Shown here: one piece after another, positions 52,915 to 61,535 of the stretch
Numbering within the stretch: position 1 is the first letter of the stretch
Layout: each line of letters begins with the position of its first letter
Source of the DNA: Solitalea canadensis DSM 3403
GTDB taxonomy: Bacteria; Bacteroidota; Bacteroidia; Sphingobacteriales; Sphingobacteriaceae
DNA length: 64,000 nt
Direction of reading: 5' to 3'
Assembly (NCBI RefSeq): GCF_000242635.2
Contig: NC_017770.1
Span: forward strand, 4,972,669-5,036,668
The notes under the pieces: model-generated
The model's input: the letters and a program-made list of their open reading frames with translations, nothing else
What the model was told of the DNA's origin: nothing
Databases searched by the model: none
Program-made: the position numbers and the translations under genes

Positions 52915-53613
52915 TTATTTTGCGTAAGCAATAGCGGCAACGCTTACGCTAACATTTTCGATTTTTAACAAGCTTTCTGCACATGCTTCGATTGTTGCAC
53001 CAGTCGTAATGACATCATCTACCAATAGGATATGTTTTCCGGACAATTCATCTATATCTCTGATTTGGTAAATGCTTTCCACGTTTTCATGACGCTGAAA
53101 ACGGTTTTTCTTAGTCTGTGTTTCATTTGAAGTAGTTTTAATTAAGGAATTGGAGTTAATGGGGATTTTCATGCTCTCTGCCAAACCTTTGGCAAAACAT
53201 TCACTTTGGTTGTAACCTCTGGTTTTTAATTTGGTTGGATGAAGTGGCACAGGAATTATAATGTCGACAGAGTCATATGGCTCGGCATAACGAAGTTGAT
53301 ATCCGTAGATTCTTCCTAATTTAACACCTACCTCCTGTTGTTTTTTATATTTAAGCTGATGTAAAAGATTTTGCACTTTTCCACCTTTTCTAAAATTAAA
53401 ACAGGCACATGCTGCTTCAATTTTAATCTTGCCCCAAAATTGTTTGGCAACCGGGTTAGCCTTGTCGAGATGGAAGTTTGTGTAGGGAAGGTGCTGTTGA
53501 CAAAATGTGCATATAACAGTTTCTCCCTTAAATAAATTGTTTCCACAAGCCTGACATAGTTCAGGAAATATTAATGAAAGAAAATCATTAATGTACTCTT
53601 TAAAAATATTCAT
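52915..53613 (-). CDS. comF: ComF family amidophosphoribosyltransferase-like protein
   Basis: Member of the ComF/GntX family: N-terminal zinc-ribbon-like cysteines (CQACGNNL and CTFCQQHL) and a C-terminal phosphoribosyltransferase domain with the PRPP motif HILLVDDVITTGATIEAC. ComF acts in DNA uptake in competent bacteria, but many homologues have no proven role. About 232 aa from ATG 53613; longer starts (53634 or 53661) add residues that look non-conserved. It lies downstream of rlmN on the minus strand with a 97-bp gap. Confidence 0.82.
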   Translation of the reverse strand: MNIFKEYINDFLSLIFPELCQACGNNLFKGETVICTFCQQHLPYTNFHLDKANPVAKQFWGKIKIEAACACFNFRKGGKVQNLLHQLKYKKQQEVGVKLGRIYGYQLRYAEPYDSVDIIIPVPLHPTKLKTRGYNQSECFAKGLAESMKIPINSNSLIKTTSNETQTKKNRFQRHENVESIYQIRDIDELSGKHILLVDDVITTGATIEACAESLLKIENVSVSVAAIAYAK

Positions 53614-53710
53614 AGATAGTAAATGACCAATCATTAGGATTGATCGAATGTTAAATAGCAATCAACGCCACATCTAAATAAATATGGCAATAAACATCTG
53701 AATGTTCAGT

Positions 53711-54775
53711 TTAATGACCTGCTGCCGCTTCTTCTTTTACGGCGAGTTGTCCGCAAGCTGCATCAATATCTTTGCCTCTGCTTTTGCGGATATGGACATT
53801 TACATTGTTTTTCCGTAAGTAGCTTGCAAAAGCTTCCAGTTTGTCTTCCTCCGTATTTACAAAATCTGCAAATGAAATTGGGTTATACTCAATGATATTT
53901 ACTTTACAAGGAACATGTTTACAGAACTGAGCCAGTTCTTTGGCATCTTGCAAGGAATCATTAAAGTCATTGAATACGATATACTCGTAAGTAACTGGAT
54001 TTTTAGTTTTAGCGAAATAATATTTTAACGCGTCTCGCAATGCTGTTAATGAGTTTTGCTCATTAATAGGCATAATCTCATTGCGCTTGGTATCGTTTGC
54101 AGCGTGGAGAGATAAGGCAAGATTAAACTTAACATTATCGTCACCAAGTTTTTTGATCATCTTAGCAATGCCAGCTGTTGAAACGGTAATACGTTTTGCT
54201 GCCATATTTAATCCATCTTCAGCAGTAAGTCTTTCCACCGATTTCATCATCCCACTATAATTGAGCAAAGGTTCTCCCATACCCATATATACAATGTTCG
54301 ATAATGGAATTCCATAATGCTCACGTGCCTGTTTGTCGATCAAAACTACCTGGTCATAAATTTCATCCGCATTTAAATTACGTTTACGATCCATGTAGCC
54401 GGTGGCACAGAATTTACAGGTTAAGCTACAACCAACTTGTGAAGACACACAAGCGGTCATCCTGTCTTCTGTAGGAATTAATACACCTTCAATAATATTA
54501 CCGTCGTAAAGCTTAAAGGTATTTTTGATAGTTCGGTCTGAGCTGATTTGTTGCTTATCAATTGCAACAGCATTGATGGTGAAATTTTGGTTAAGTTTTT
54601 CACGAAGATCTTTTGAAAGATTGGTCATTTCATCAAAACTCCAGGCAGATTTTTTCCATAACCATTCATAAACCTGCTTTGCTCTAAACCCTTGTTCACC
54701 CATTTCGGTAAACAGAGTTTTCAGATTTTCAAGTGAATATGAACGTATGTCCTTCTTAACCAATGCCTTTTCCAT
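53711..54775 (-). CDS. rlmN: dual-specificity RNA methyltransferase RlmN
   Basis: Radical-SAM enzyme methylating C2 of A2503 in 23S rRNA and A37 in some tRNAs. The iron-sulfur cysteines are C116, C120 and C123 (GCSLTCKFCATG), and the two mechanistic cysteines are C109 (MTACVSS) and C341 (DAACGQ), matching E. coli C118 and C355 with the same offset in the first half. 354 aa. Promoter box TATCTTTG ends four bases before the ATG, so the mRNA may be leaderless. It is divergent from the amidohydrolase gene. Confidence 0.96.
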   Translation of the reverse strand: MEKALVKKDIRSYSLENLKTLFTEMGEQGFRAKQVYEWLWKKSAWSFDEMTNLSKDLREKLNQNFTINAVAIDKQQISSDRTIKNTFKLYDGNIIEGVLIPTEDRMTACVSSQVGCSLTCKFCATGYMDRKRNLNADEIYDQVVLIDKQAREHYGIPLSNIVYMGMGEPLLNYSGMMKSVERLTAEDGLNMAAKRITVSTAGIAKMIKKLGDDNVKFNLALSLHAANDTKRNEIMPINEQNSLTALRDALKYYFAKTKNPVTYEYIVFNDFNDSLQDAKELAQFCKHVPCKVNIIEYNPISFADFVNTEEDKLEAFASYLRKNNVNVHIRKSRGKDIDAACGQLAVKEEAAAGH

Positions 54776-54779
54776 GGCG

Positions 54780-54787
54780 CAAAGATA
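54780..54787 (-). promoter_or_regulatory. -7 promoter box (TATCTTTG, minus strand) of rlmN
   Basis: Perfect TAnnTTTG read on the minus strand; only CGCC separates it from the rlmN ATG. Confidence 0.6.
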
Positions 54788-54902
54788 CGGTTTTTTAATA
54801 ATTCGAAAATTGAGTATTGGAGAATGAGGAAATGATAGTTAAATGCAATTACTGTTTTATGGCAAATTCCTAAATTTTCTCATTCTCAAGTTTTATAACC
54901 CC

Positions 54903-54910
54903 TATCTTTG
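54903..54910 (+). promoter_or_regulatory. -7 promoter box (TATCTTTG) of the amidohydrolase gene
   Basis: Perfect TAnnTTTG; only GCAC separates it from the ATG at 54915. Its presence rules against the longer upstream start at 54843. Confidence 0.6.
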
Positions 54911-54914
54911 GCAC

Positions 54915-56069
54915 ATGCGAAAATTGTCTGCTGATTGGATTATTACACTTGCTCATGAGCCTTTAAAAAATGGAGTAGTGATCATCGACGATGATGGAAA
55001 AGTGATAAACCTGCTGCAATCTCCTGTTGGTTTGAATGATGTAGAGCATTTTGATGGAATTCTTTGTCCAGGTTTTATAAATGCCCATTGTCATCTTGAG
55101 CTTTCTCACCTAAAAGGTAAGCTGCCTGAAAAAACTGGTTTGGTTAACTTCATTCAAAATGTGCAGAAGTTTCGTAGCGCAGACATTCAGGAAATTATTT
55201 CATCCATAGAGCGTGCCGAAAATGAAATGCGCGAGAATGGAATAGTTGGAGTAGGTGATATCTCCAATTCGGAAAATACATTTTTGCAGAAGAAAAAGCA
55301 GAACTTACACTATCATACATTTGTGGAAGTTTTTGGATTTAATCCTGCATCTGCAGAAAAATTGTTGTCAAATTCGATTGAATTGGCGTCAAAGGCCCCA
55401 CAGGAAGCAACAGTTGTTCCTCACGCTCCTTATTCTGTTTCTGAAAAATTATTCAGGCAAATAGCTGACTTAGAACAATCAATCGTTTCAATCCATAATC
55501 AGGAAACTGCAGAAGAAGGTAAGTTTTATAAAAATAAAACAGGTGATTTTCTTAAGCTTTATGAAGGTTTTGGATTAGATATTTCCTTCTTTAATGCTAA
55601 AGGGAAAAACTCTATACAGTCGTATTTGCCTTGGATGGGTAAAGGGAGAAAACTTTTAGTACATAATACTTGTTCCTCGGAGGAGGATCTAAACTTTGCA
55701 GAGGATAATAGCGATAATTACTGGTGTTTATGTCCTAACGCAAACATTTATATTGAAAACCAGTTGCCTGATATTCCATTGTTTATACAAAAAAAGCTTA
55801 AACTGGTAGTAGGAACCGACAGTCTTGCTTCCAATCATCAGCTTTCCATCTTAGCAGAGATGATGACGATTGCTGCAGCATTTTCTGATATAGACCTGGA
55901 AACTATGCTTGTCTGGGCGTGCAAGAATGGTGCGGACTTTTTTGGATGGAATGATTTTGGAACCATTGAAAAAGGAAAGAAACCCGGACTAAATCTTCTT
56001 CAACATGTAAGAGAGACTTCAGGACATTTTTATATTTCGGAAAAAACTACCATTAAAAAAATAGCCTGA
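54915..56069 (+). CDS. amidohydrolase family protein (possible aminodeoxyfutalosine deaminase)
   Basis: Metal-dependent hydrolase with a TIM-barrel core: PGFINAHCHLELSHLKG carries the first two metal histidines, VVPHAPYSVS another, and VVGTDSLASNHQLS the catalytic aspartate. About 384 aa. The NAHCHLELS form resembles adenosine-type deaminases, including aminodeoxyfutalosine deaminases of the futalosine menaquinone pathway and SAH/MTA deaminases; I cannot choose firmly. Start ATG 54915 follows the promoter box by four bases; the in-frame ATG at 54843 lies upstream of the promoter. idi follows 22 bp downstream. Confidence 0.78.
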   Translation: MRKLSADWIITLAHEPLKNGVVIIDDDGKVINLLQSPVGLNDVEHFDGILCPGFINAHCHLELSHLKGKLPEKTGLVNFIQNVQKFRSADIQEIISSIERAENEMRENGIVGVGDISNSENTFLQKKKQNLHYHTFVEVFGFNPASAEKLLSNSIELASKAPQEATVVPHAPYSVSEKLFRQIADLEQSIVSIHNQETAEEGKFYKNKTGDFLKLYEGFGLDISFFNAKGKNSIQSYLPWMGKGRKLLVHNTCSSEEDLNFAEDNSDNYWCLCPNANIYIENQLPDIPLFIQKKLKLVVGTDSLASNHQLSILAEMMTIAAAFSDIDLETMLVWACKNGADFFGWNDFGTIEKGKKPGLNLLQHVRETSGHFYISEKTTIKKIA

Positions 56070-56091
56070 ACCGGAGGCTCATTAAATAAAA

Positions 56092-56592
56092 ATGAAAGAA
56101 AAGGAACTTATATTGGTAAATATCGATGATGAAGTTGTTGGCTTTGGTGAAAAATTACCTGTTCATGAGCAGGGACTTTTACACAGGGCCTTTTCAATTA
56201 TGATATTTAATGATAATAATGAGGTTTTAATCCATAAAAGGGCCATCGATAAGTATCATTCAGGAGGCTTGTGGACTAATGCCTGCTGTAGTCACCCATT
56301 AAAAGATGAGGCTATAGAAATAACATTGCATCGTAAATTGCAGGAGGAGATGGGTTTTGATTGTTCCTTAACCTATAGCTATAAATTTATCTATAAAGCT
56401 GAATTTAATAACGGATTAACAGAACATGAGTTGGATTACGTTTATATTGGCAATTACAATGGCATGGTTAATCCTGACCCATTGGAGGCATCCGATTATA
56501 AATGGGTAAATATGGATGTAGTTAAAAAGGATGTTGAGTTGAATCCGGAGATTTATACTGAATGGTTTAAGATTATATTGAAACAACTTTAG
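56092..56592 (+). CDS. idi: isopentenyl-diphosphate delta-isomerase, type I
   Basis: Interconverts IPP and DMAPP for isoprenoid synthesis. Nudix-fold enzyme with catalytic C66 in TNACCSHP and the glutamate in TEHELDYVY (E112), plus HRAFSIMIFN near the start. 166 aa, slightly short of E. coli Idi (182). It lies 22 bp after the amidohydrolase gene and 8 bp before the acylphosphatase gene, so the three are probably co-transcribed. Together with dxs it links this region to isoprenoid carrier supply. Confidence 0.94.
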   Translation: MKEKELILVNIDDEVVGFGEKLPVHEQGLLHRAFSIMIFNDNNEVLIHKRAIDKYHSGGLWTNACCSHPLKDEAIEITLHRKLQEEMGFDCSLTYSYKFIYKAEFNNGLTEHELDYVYIGNYNGMVNPDPLEASDYKWVNMDVVKKDVELNPEIYTEWFKIILKQL

Positions 56593-56600
56593 TTTTTAAG

Positions 56601-56891
56601 ATGATCAAACATCTCAACATAGTGATAAAAGGCAAAGTGCAAGGGGTTTATTATCGAGCATCTGCCAAAGAAGCTGCCGATAGAATGGGTGTAACCAGGT
56701 TTGTTGAAAATCAGAAAGAAGGTTCTGTTTACATTGAAGCAGAGGGGACTGATGAGCAACTTGAAGCTTTTATGAAATGGTGTAGAATAGGACCGGACAG
56801 GGCTGTAGTAACAACCGTTGACATAACAGAAAGTAATCTTGCAGATTTTAAAAGCTTTGAAGTTCGGAAAAAGAGTATTTTTGGCTTCTGA
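56601..56891 (+). CDS. acyP: acylphosphatase
   Basis: Small cytosolic enzyme that hydrolyses acyl phosphates. The substrate-binding arginine is R19 in KVQGVYYRASAKEAA and the catalytic asparagine is in RFVENQKEGSVYIEAEG. 96 aa, typical. The usual GxxGxVxN form is GVTRFVEN here, with threonine-arginine in place of a second glycine, a modest deviation. It follows idi closely. Confidence 0.92.
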   Translation: MIKHLNIVIKGKVQGVYYRASAKEAADRMGVTRFVENQKEGSVYIEAEGTDEQLEAFMKWCRIGPDRAVVTTVDITESNLADFKSFEVRKKSIFGF

Positions 56892-56953
56892 AAATTTATT
56901 ATTCAACTCATAAAAGTTAGAATTATACCATTCACCTTTAATTAAGATAGTAG

Positions 56954-58438
56954 TTGTCAGTTTTTAAGAAATTTGTTGGCCAAACGGCTATCTATGGTTT
57001 AAGCAATATTGCTACCCGTATTCTCAACTTCTTTTTAACTCCTTTATATACCAATGTTTACGCTCCTGGTGTATATGGCGTTTTTACTCTTCTATATAGC
57101 TATGCTTCTATTCTGAATGCTGTATTAGCTTTTGGAATGGAAACCACTTATTTCCGTTTTCTAAGCAAGGAGAAGGATAAACAATTAGTCTACTCTAATT
57201 CATTTTGGGGTGTAACTGTAGTTGCTATTTTATTTCTGATACTGGGTCTTTCTGCTGCTGGTCCTATTGCGCTATGGTTACAAGGAGATAAAACAGGTAT
57301 CGACTACAAACCCTTTGTTCAATACTTTGTATGGATATTATCCATTGATGCGATATGCGTAATTCCGTTTGCAAAACTGCGAGCTGATGAACGTCCTGTT
57401 AGGTATGCAGTAGTGAAAATTGCTAACATTGGTGTTTTCATTGGGCTAAACCTGTTCTTTATTCTTGTTCTTCCTGCAATAATTAAAAATCATGGTCCCG
57501 GCTACGATTTTTTTCATAAGTATTATCAGCCTAACTGGGTGGGATATGTATTTGTGTCTAATCTGATAGCTAGTATTGTTACATTAATATTGCTAATACC
57601 CGAGATTGCAAAAGTTCATTTCAGGTTTAATACGGCAATGTTTACCAACATGCTTAGTTATAGCTGGCCAATCCTGATTGCTAATATCTCCTTCATTATT
57701 AACGAAAATCTGGACAAAATACTTTTGGAGAGATATCTTCCGATCGAAATTAGTACACGTGATGTTGGTATTTATGGGGCCTGCTGTAAACTGGCTATTT
57801 TCATGAATATTTTTATTCAAGCATTCAGGTTAGGAGCAGAGCCTTTTTTCTTTAGTCATTCTAAAAATGAGAATGCGCCTCGTACATATGCTACCATCAT
57901 GCATTATTTCATAATAGTAGTTTGTATGATTTTCGTCGGATTGATGGCCAATATTGATGTGTTGAAATATTTTATCGGACATAAATTTTGGGTCGGTTTG
58001 CCAGTGGTTCCAATTTTACTGTTTGCCTATGTATGTTTAGGAATTTATATGAACCTTTCAGTTTGGTATAAATTATCAGACCAAACCCGTTACGGATTTT
58101 ACATCTCTGCAGTAGGAGCAGTCCTGACCATCCTATTAAATATCTTTTTTATAGCAAAATATAGTTACATGGCCTCTGCTTGGGCAAGCTTAATAGCTTA
58201 TTTGGTAATGATGATATTGTCATATGTTCTCGGGCAAAAAAATTACCCGATTCCTTATGATTTGTCATCGGCACTTACCTATATAGGAGCCTCAGCAATA
58301 GTGGTAATCATTCTGTATTTCGGCTTTCATAACAATATCTTTGCAGGAAATATCCTTTTAATTGCTTTTCTTGGCTTTGCTTTTTATAGAGAGAAAGATA
58401 ATTTTAAAAAACTAATCAAGCGACAAGCTTCCATTTAG
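56954..58438 (+). CDS. polysaccharide/lipid flippase, MOP superfamily
   Basis: Polytopic inner-membrane protein of 494 aa, about 14 hydrophobic spans, of the Wzx/MurJ-like oligosaccharide flippase group: GQTAIYGLSNIATRILNFFLTPLYTNVY at the start, later MLSYSWPILIANISFIINENLDKILLERYLP. It lies outside the polysaccharide locus, next to dut and envelope genes, in an order I recall as conserved in this phylum, so it may serve a core function and not this locus. Substrate is unknown. Start is TTG at 56954. Confidence 0.8.
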   Translation: MSVFKKFVGQTAIYGLSNIATRILNFFLTPLYTNVYAPGVYGVFTLLYSYASILNAVLAFGMETTYFRFLSKEKDKQLVYSNSFWGVTVVAILFLILGLSAAGPIALWLQGDKTGIDYKPFVQYFVWILSIDAICVIPFAKLRADERPVRYAVVKIANIGVFIGLNLFFILVLPAIIKNHGPGYDFFHKYYQPNWVGYVFVSNLIASIVTLILLIPEIAKVHFRFNTAMFTNMLSYSWPILIANISFIINENLDKILLERYLPIEISTRDVGIYGACCKLAIFMNIFIQAFRLGAEPFFFSHSKNENAPRTYATIMHYFIIVVCMIFVGLMANIDVLKYFIGHKFWVGLPVVPILLFAYVCLGIYMNLSVWYKLSDQTRYGFYISAVGAVLTILLNIFFIAKYSYMASAWASLIAYLVMMILSYVLGQKNYPIPYDLSSALTYIGASAIVVIILYFGFHNNIFAGNILLIAFLGFAFYREKDNFKKLIKRQASI

Positions 58439-58458
58439 GAGCATCATTGTTACCCGAA

Positions 58459-58516
58459 AATCGGTGTAATCAAATTATTAATCGATGTAAGCAAGTCAAA
58501 TAATCAGAGTAATCAT
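58459..58516 (+). repeat. three phased direct repeats before dut
   Basis: Units AATCGGTGTAATCAA (58459), AATCGATGTAAGCAA (58480) and AATCAGAGTAATCAT (58502) start 21 and 22 bases apart, two helical turns, and end 9 bases before the dut ATG. They could be a binding site on one DNA face or a common spacer repeat. Confidence 0.5.
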
Positions 58517-58524
58517 AAAAAAAT

Positions 58525-58959
58525 ATGCAGATCAAAGTAATCAATCAATCTACTAACCCTACTCCATCATATGAAACCGTAGCTTCTGCAGGAATGGATA
58601 TTCGTGCATTTCTGGAAGATACAGTTGTTATTAAACCTTTTGAACGTCAATTAATTCCAACGGGTTTGTTTATGGAAATTCCGGTAGGTTATGAAGTTCA
58701 GATCCGTCCGAGAAGTGGCCTGGCATTAAAACACGGAATCACTGTTTTAAATTCTCCAGGAACAATTGATGCGGATTATCGCGGGGAAGTTAAAGTTTTA
58801 TTGATAAATTTATCAGATAAACATTTCGAGATTAACAACGGTGATCGTATTGCTCAAATGATCGTAGCTAAACATGAACAGGCGGGATGGTTGGAGGTTG
58901 AAGTGCTTTCGACAACTGAGCGTGGTGCTGGTGGTTACGGACATACAGGTTTGCAATAA
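58525..58959 (+). CDS. dut: dUTP diphosphatase
   Basis: Hydrolyses dUTP to dUMP, preventing uracil incorporation and supplying thymidylate synthesis. Trimeric dUTPase with the five motifs: [49 protein letters not shown], and the C-terminal [11 protein letters not shown] flexible arm (the usual RGxGGFGSTG form with F to Y and S to H changes). 144 aa. It starts after the phased repeats. Confidence 0.96.
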   Translation: MQIKVINQSTNPTPSYETVASAGMDIRAFLEDTVVIKPFERQLIPTGLFMEIPVGYEVQIRPRSGLALKHGITVLNSPGTIDADYRGEVKVLLINLSDKHFEINNGDRIAQMIVAKHEQAGWLEVEVLSTTERGAGGYGHTGLQ

Positions 58960-59005
58960 GCAAACTTTTAAGCAATAGTCTGGTTATTATTACGTTATTG
59001 CTAAG

Positions 59006-60757
59006 ATGGGTTTTGAGAAGAGAATAATATTATCCTTTGCTTTAGCAGCTGTGGCGTCACAGGTTTCTTTCGGACAAAATTCGGGAGGTGGAAAACCTAT
59101 GCGCAGTACCATGCTAGCTGCAAAGAGTCTTACTTCTTTAGATAGTGCTAAAGTAAAGTATTATTTCCTGAGTGGATTACGAGAAAAGACGCTAAGTAAC
59201 ACTAACGGAGCTATCCGTAATTTTCTGCTTTGCCTCGACCTTGACCCCACTAATGATGGTGCATACTATGAGCTCGCGATGGCGTATCAGGCACTTCAGC
59301 AGGATGATCAGGCACTAACCGCTATTGATAAAGCTATTCAATATAATAAAGAGCAGGTTTGGTATTATCAGCTTAAGGCCCAGTTGCAACAACAATTATC
59401 GTTTTTTGGGAAAGCTGCAGATACTTATGGCATGCTTACATTTCTTCGTCCAGAAAATGAGGAGTTTTATTTTGCTCAGGCTAATGCATTAGTTTTTGCT
59501 GACAAACTAGATGATGCATTGGCGCTGTATGGGAAAATAGAAAAGGAGTTTGGTTACAGCGATGAATTAGTACTACAGCGGCAACGCATTTACCTGAAAA
59601 GAGGTAATTTAACTGAAGCTGGAAAAGAAATAGAAGGATTAGTGAAGAAAAATCCTGACGAGGTGCGTTATTATTTGATGGCGGCTGAATTGTATGAGTC
59701 GAATAACTTAACTGATAAGGCTTATGAAAAATATCAGCAAGCATTAAAAATTGCACCAGATAATGGATTCCTCCATTTAGCTTTGGCGGATTATTATAAA
59801 GTTAAAGGAAATAAAGCAGCAGTTTTTGAAGAAGTAAAAAAAGCATTTGCTTCAGATGAAATTGACCTTGAGTCTAAAATCAGGATACTTTATAATAATT
59901 ACGTTGACACAAACGAACAGAATATCAAATCCGAAGCTATAACGCTTTCCAATATTCTTATTGACAAATATCCTGCTGACCCGAAAGTTTATTCGATCAG
60001 GGGTGACTTTCTGTATTTGCTTGATAAGAAAAAAGAAGCGTGTGATCTTTATAAAAAAGCTTTGGCTGTAAACAAAACTAATTACCCTATTTGGGAGCAG
60101 TTAGCTCGTATACAACTTAGCTTAAATGATTTTAAAGCAACTGAAGCTACGTGTACTGAGGCCTTGCAATATTTCCCTGATAAGGTGTTATTGTATTTGT
60201 TTAATGGTATTGCTAAATCACAGAATGGCAACCCTACAGCAGCAATTGAAGCTTATAAGTCAGGGCTTTCTTATACGCAAGGAAATAAGGATCTTACAGC
60301 GCAGTTTTATGCAAACATGGGTGATACTTACCATGCGATGGGTAATTATCCGGAATCCGACAAAGCATACGAAAGTTCTCTTGCGTTAGATTACGATAAT
60401 GCTTTGGTATTGAATAATTACGCATATTACTTAAGTTTGCGCGGCAAAGATCTTGTAAAAGCGGAACGAATGGCACGTAGAGCAAATCAGCTCGAACCTA
60501 ATAATATTTCTTATGAAGATACATATGGATGGGTTTTGTATCGTTTAGGTCGTTATCAGGATGCCCGCATGTGGCTTGAAAAGGCGCTAAGTAATAATGT
60601 CTCCAAAAGCGCCACACTGGTTGAACATTATGGCGATATTCTTTTTAAGCTGGGAGATCGTGAGTCTGCTTTGTCATATTGGAAAAAAGCAAAAGAATAC
60701 GGAAGTAAATCAGAGTTATTAGAACGAAAAATAAATGATCAAGCCTTACACGAATAA
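59006..60757 (+). CDS. exported TPR-repeat protein
   Basis: Secreted or periplasmic protein of 583 aa with a signal peptide (residues 1-23, ending VSFGQ) and about 12-14 tetratricopeptide repeats, e.g. GAYYELAMAYQALQQDDQAL, FYANMGDTYHAMGNYPESD and ATLVEHYGDILFKLGDRESAL. TPR proteins scaffold complexes; here the neighbours (DUF4292 lipoprotein, EnvC-like) suggest envelope assembly. The next gene starts within its last 23 bases. No enzymatic motif. Confidence 0.85.
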   Translation: MGFEKRIILSFALAAVASQVSFGQNSGGGKPMRSTMLAAKSLTSLDSAKVKYYFLSGLREKTLSNTNGAIRNFLLCLDLDPTNDGAYYELAMAYQALQQDDQALTAIDKAIQYNKEQVWYYQLKAQLQQQLSFFGKAADTYGMLTFLRPENEEFYFAQANALVFADKLDDALALYGKIEKEFGYSDELVLQRQRIYLKRGNLTEAGKEIEGLVKKNPDEVRYYLMAAELYESNNLTDKAYEKYQQALKIAPDNGFLHLALADYYKVKGNKAAVFEEVKKAFASDEIDLESKIRILYNNYVDTNEQNIKSEAITLSNILIDKYPADPKVYSIRGDFLYLLDKKKEACDLYKKALAVNKTNYPIWEQLARIQLSLNDFKATEATCTEALQYFPDKVLLYLFNGIAKSQNGNPTAAIEAYKSGLSYTQGNKDLTAQFYANMGDTYHAMGNYPESDKAYESSLALDYDNALVLNNYAYYLSLRGKDLVKAERMARRANQLEPNNISYEDTYGWVLYRLGRYQDARMWLEKALSNNVSKSATLVEHYGDILFKLGDRESALSYWKKAKEYGSKSELLERKINDQALHE

Positions 60758-61526
60758 ATTTCTCCTTATACTGGGCCTAACAGGGCTTCTTATCACTTCT
60801 TGTAGAGCAAAAAAAGAAATAGTTGAAACGGGACCTTTAAACAAAAAGGAACTTACTGAATCTGAAAAAGCTCGTCTGCGTTTTGAAAGTCAGGTTGATA
60901 GTGCTGAATTACCATTTGATTATTTTAGTGGTAAGGCAAAAGCTACTATCACCACCAATAATTTGGATAATAATGCAACAATAAACCTACGCATTAAAAA
61001 AGATGAAATAATTTGGGCATCGGTTTCGGCTTTTGGAATTGAAGCTGCACGCGCTTATATAACACCTGATAGTGTAAAAGTATTGGTAAGGTTAGGTAAA
61101 AATAACTACATCAATAAAGGTTTTGATTATATTCAGGATATGACAAATAAAAAAGTCGATTTTAAAACTTTACAGTCGATATTGGTTGGAAATAAACTTC
61201 GTAATTTCTCAGATCAGACTGACGACTTTAAAGTAGAGGATCTATTCTATATTTTAACGGGTGGAAAAGAAGGGCTTAGTTATAAGTTTAATTATAATAA
61301 CCAGTTTAAGACTGATAATTTTGAGATCGAAAATAATACACCAGATCAGCATTTGAATGTTGGATACGGAAACTATGCTTCTTACAATTCACATTTGGTG
61401 CCTCTGGAAATATCTATATCTTCGCAAACAGGTGATAAAAAATTAGCTGTTTATCTTAAATACATTAAGGTTTCGGTTAACGAACCACTCGAATTTCCTT
61501 TTTCTGTACCTAAACGATTTAATTAA
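60735..61526 (+). CDS. DUF4292 lipoprotein
   Basis: Predicted lipoprotein of 263 aa: the lipobox LLITSC places C23 as the lipidated residue, then charged low-complexity sequence, and a LolB/DUF4292-like beta-rich domain (FDYFSGKAKATITTNNLDNNATINLRIKKDEIIWASVSAFGIEAAR). Members may carry lipids or other hydrophobic cargo to the outer membrane; this is family knowledge, not proven here. It overlaps the TPR gene by 23 bases and precedes the EnvC-like gene by 9 bp, so the three are likely co-translated. Confidence 0.8.
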   Translation: MIKPYTNKFLLILGLTGLLITSCRAKKEIVETGPLNKKELTESEKARLRFESQVDSAELPFDYFSGKAKATITTNNLDNNATINLRIKKDEIIWASVSAFGIEAARAYITPDSVKVLVRLGKNNYINKGFDYIQDMTNKKVDFKTLQSILVGNKLRNFSDQTDDFKVEDLFYILTGGKEGLSYKFNYNNQFKTDNFEIENNTPDQHLNVGYGNYASYNSHLVPLEISISSQTGDKKLAVYLKYIKVSVNEPLEFPFSVPKRFN

Positions 61527-61535
61527 GCGAATAGA

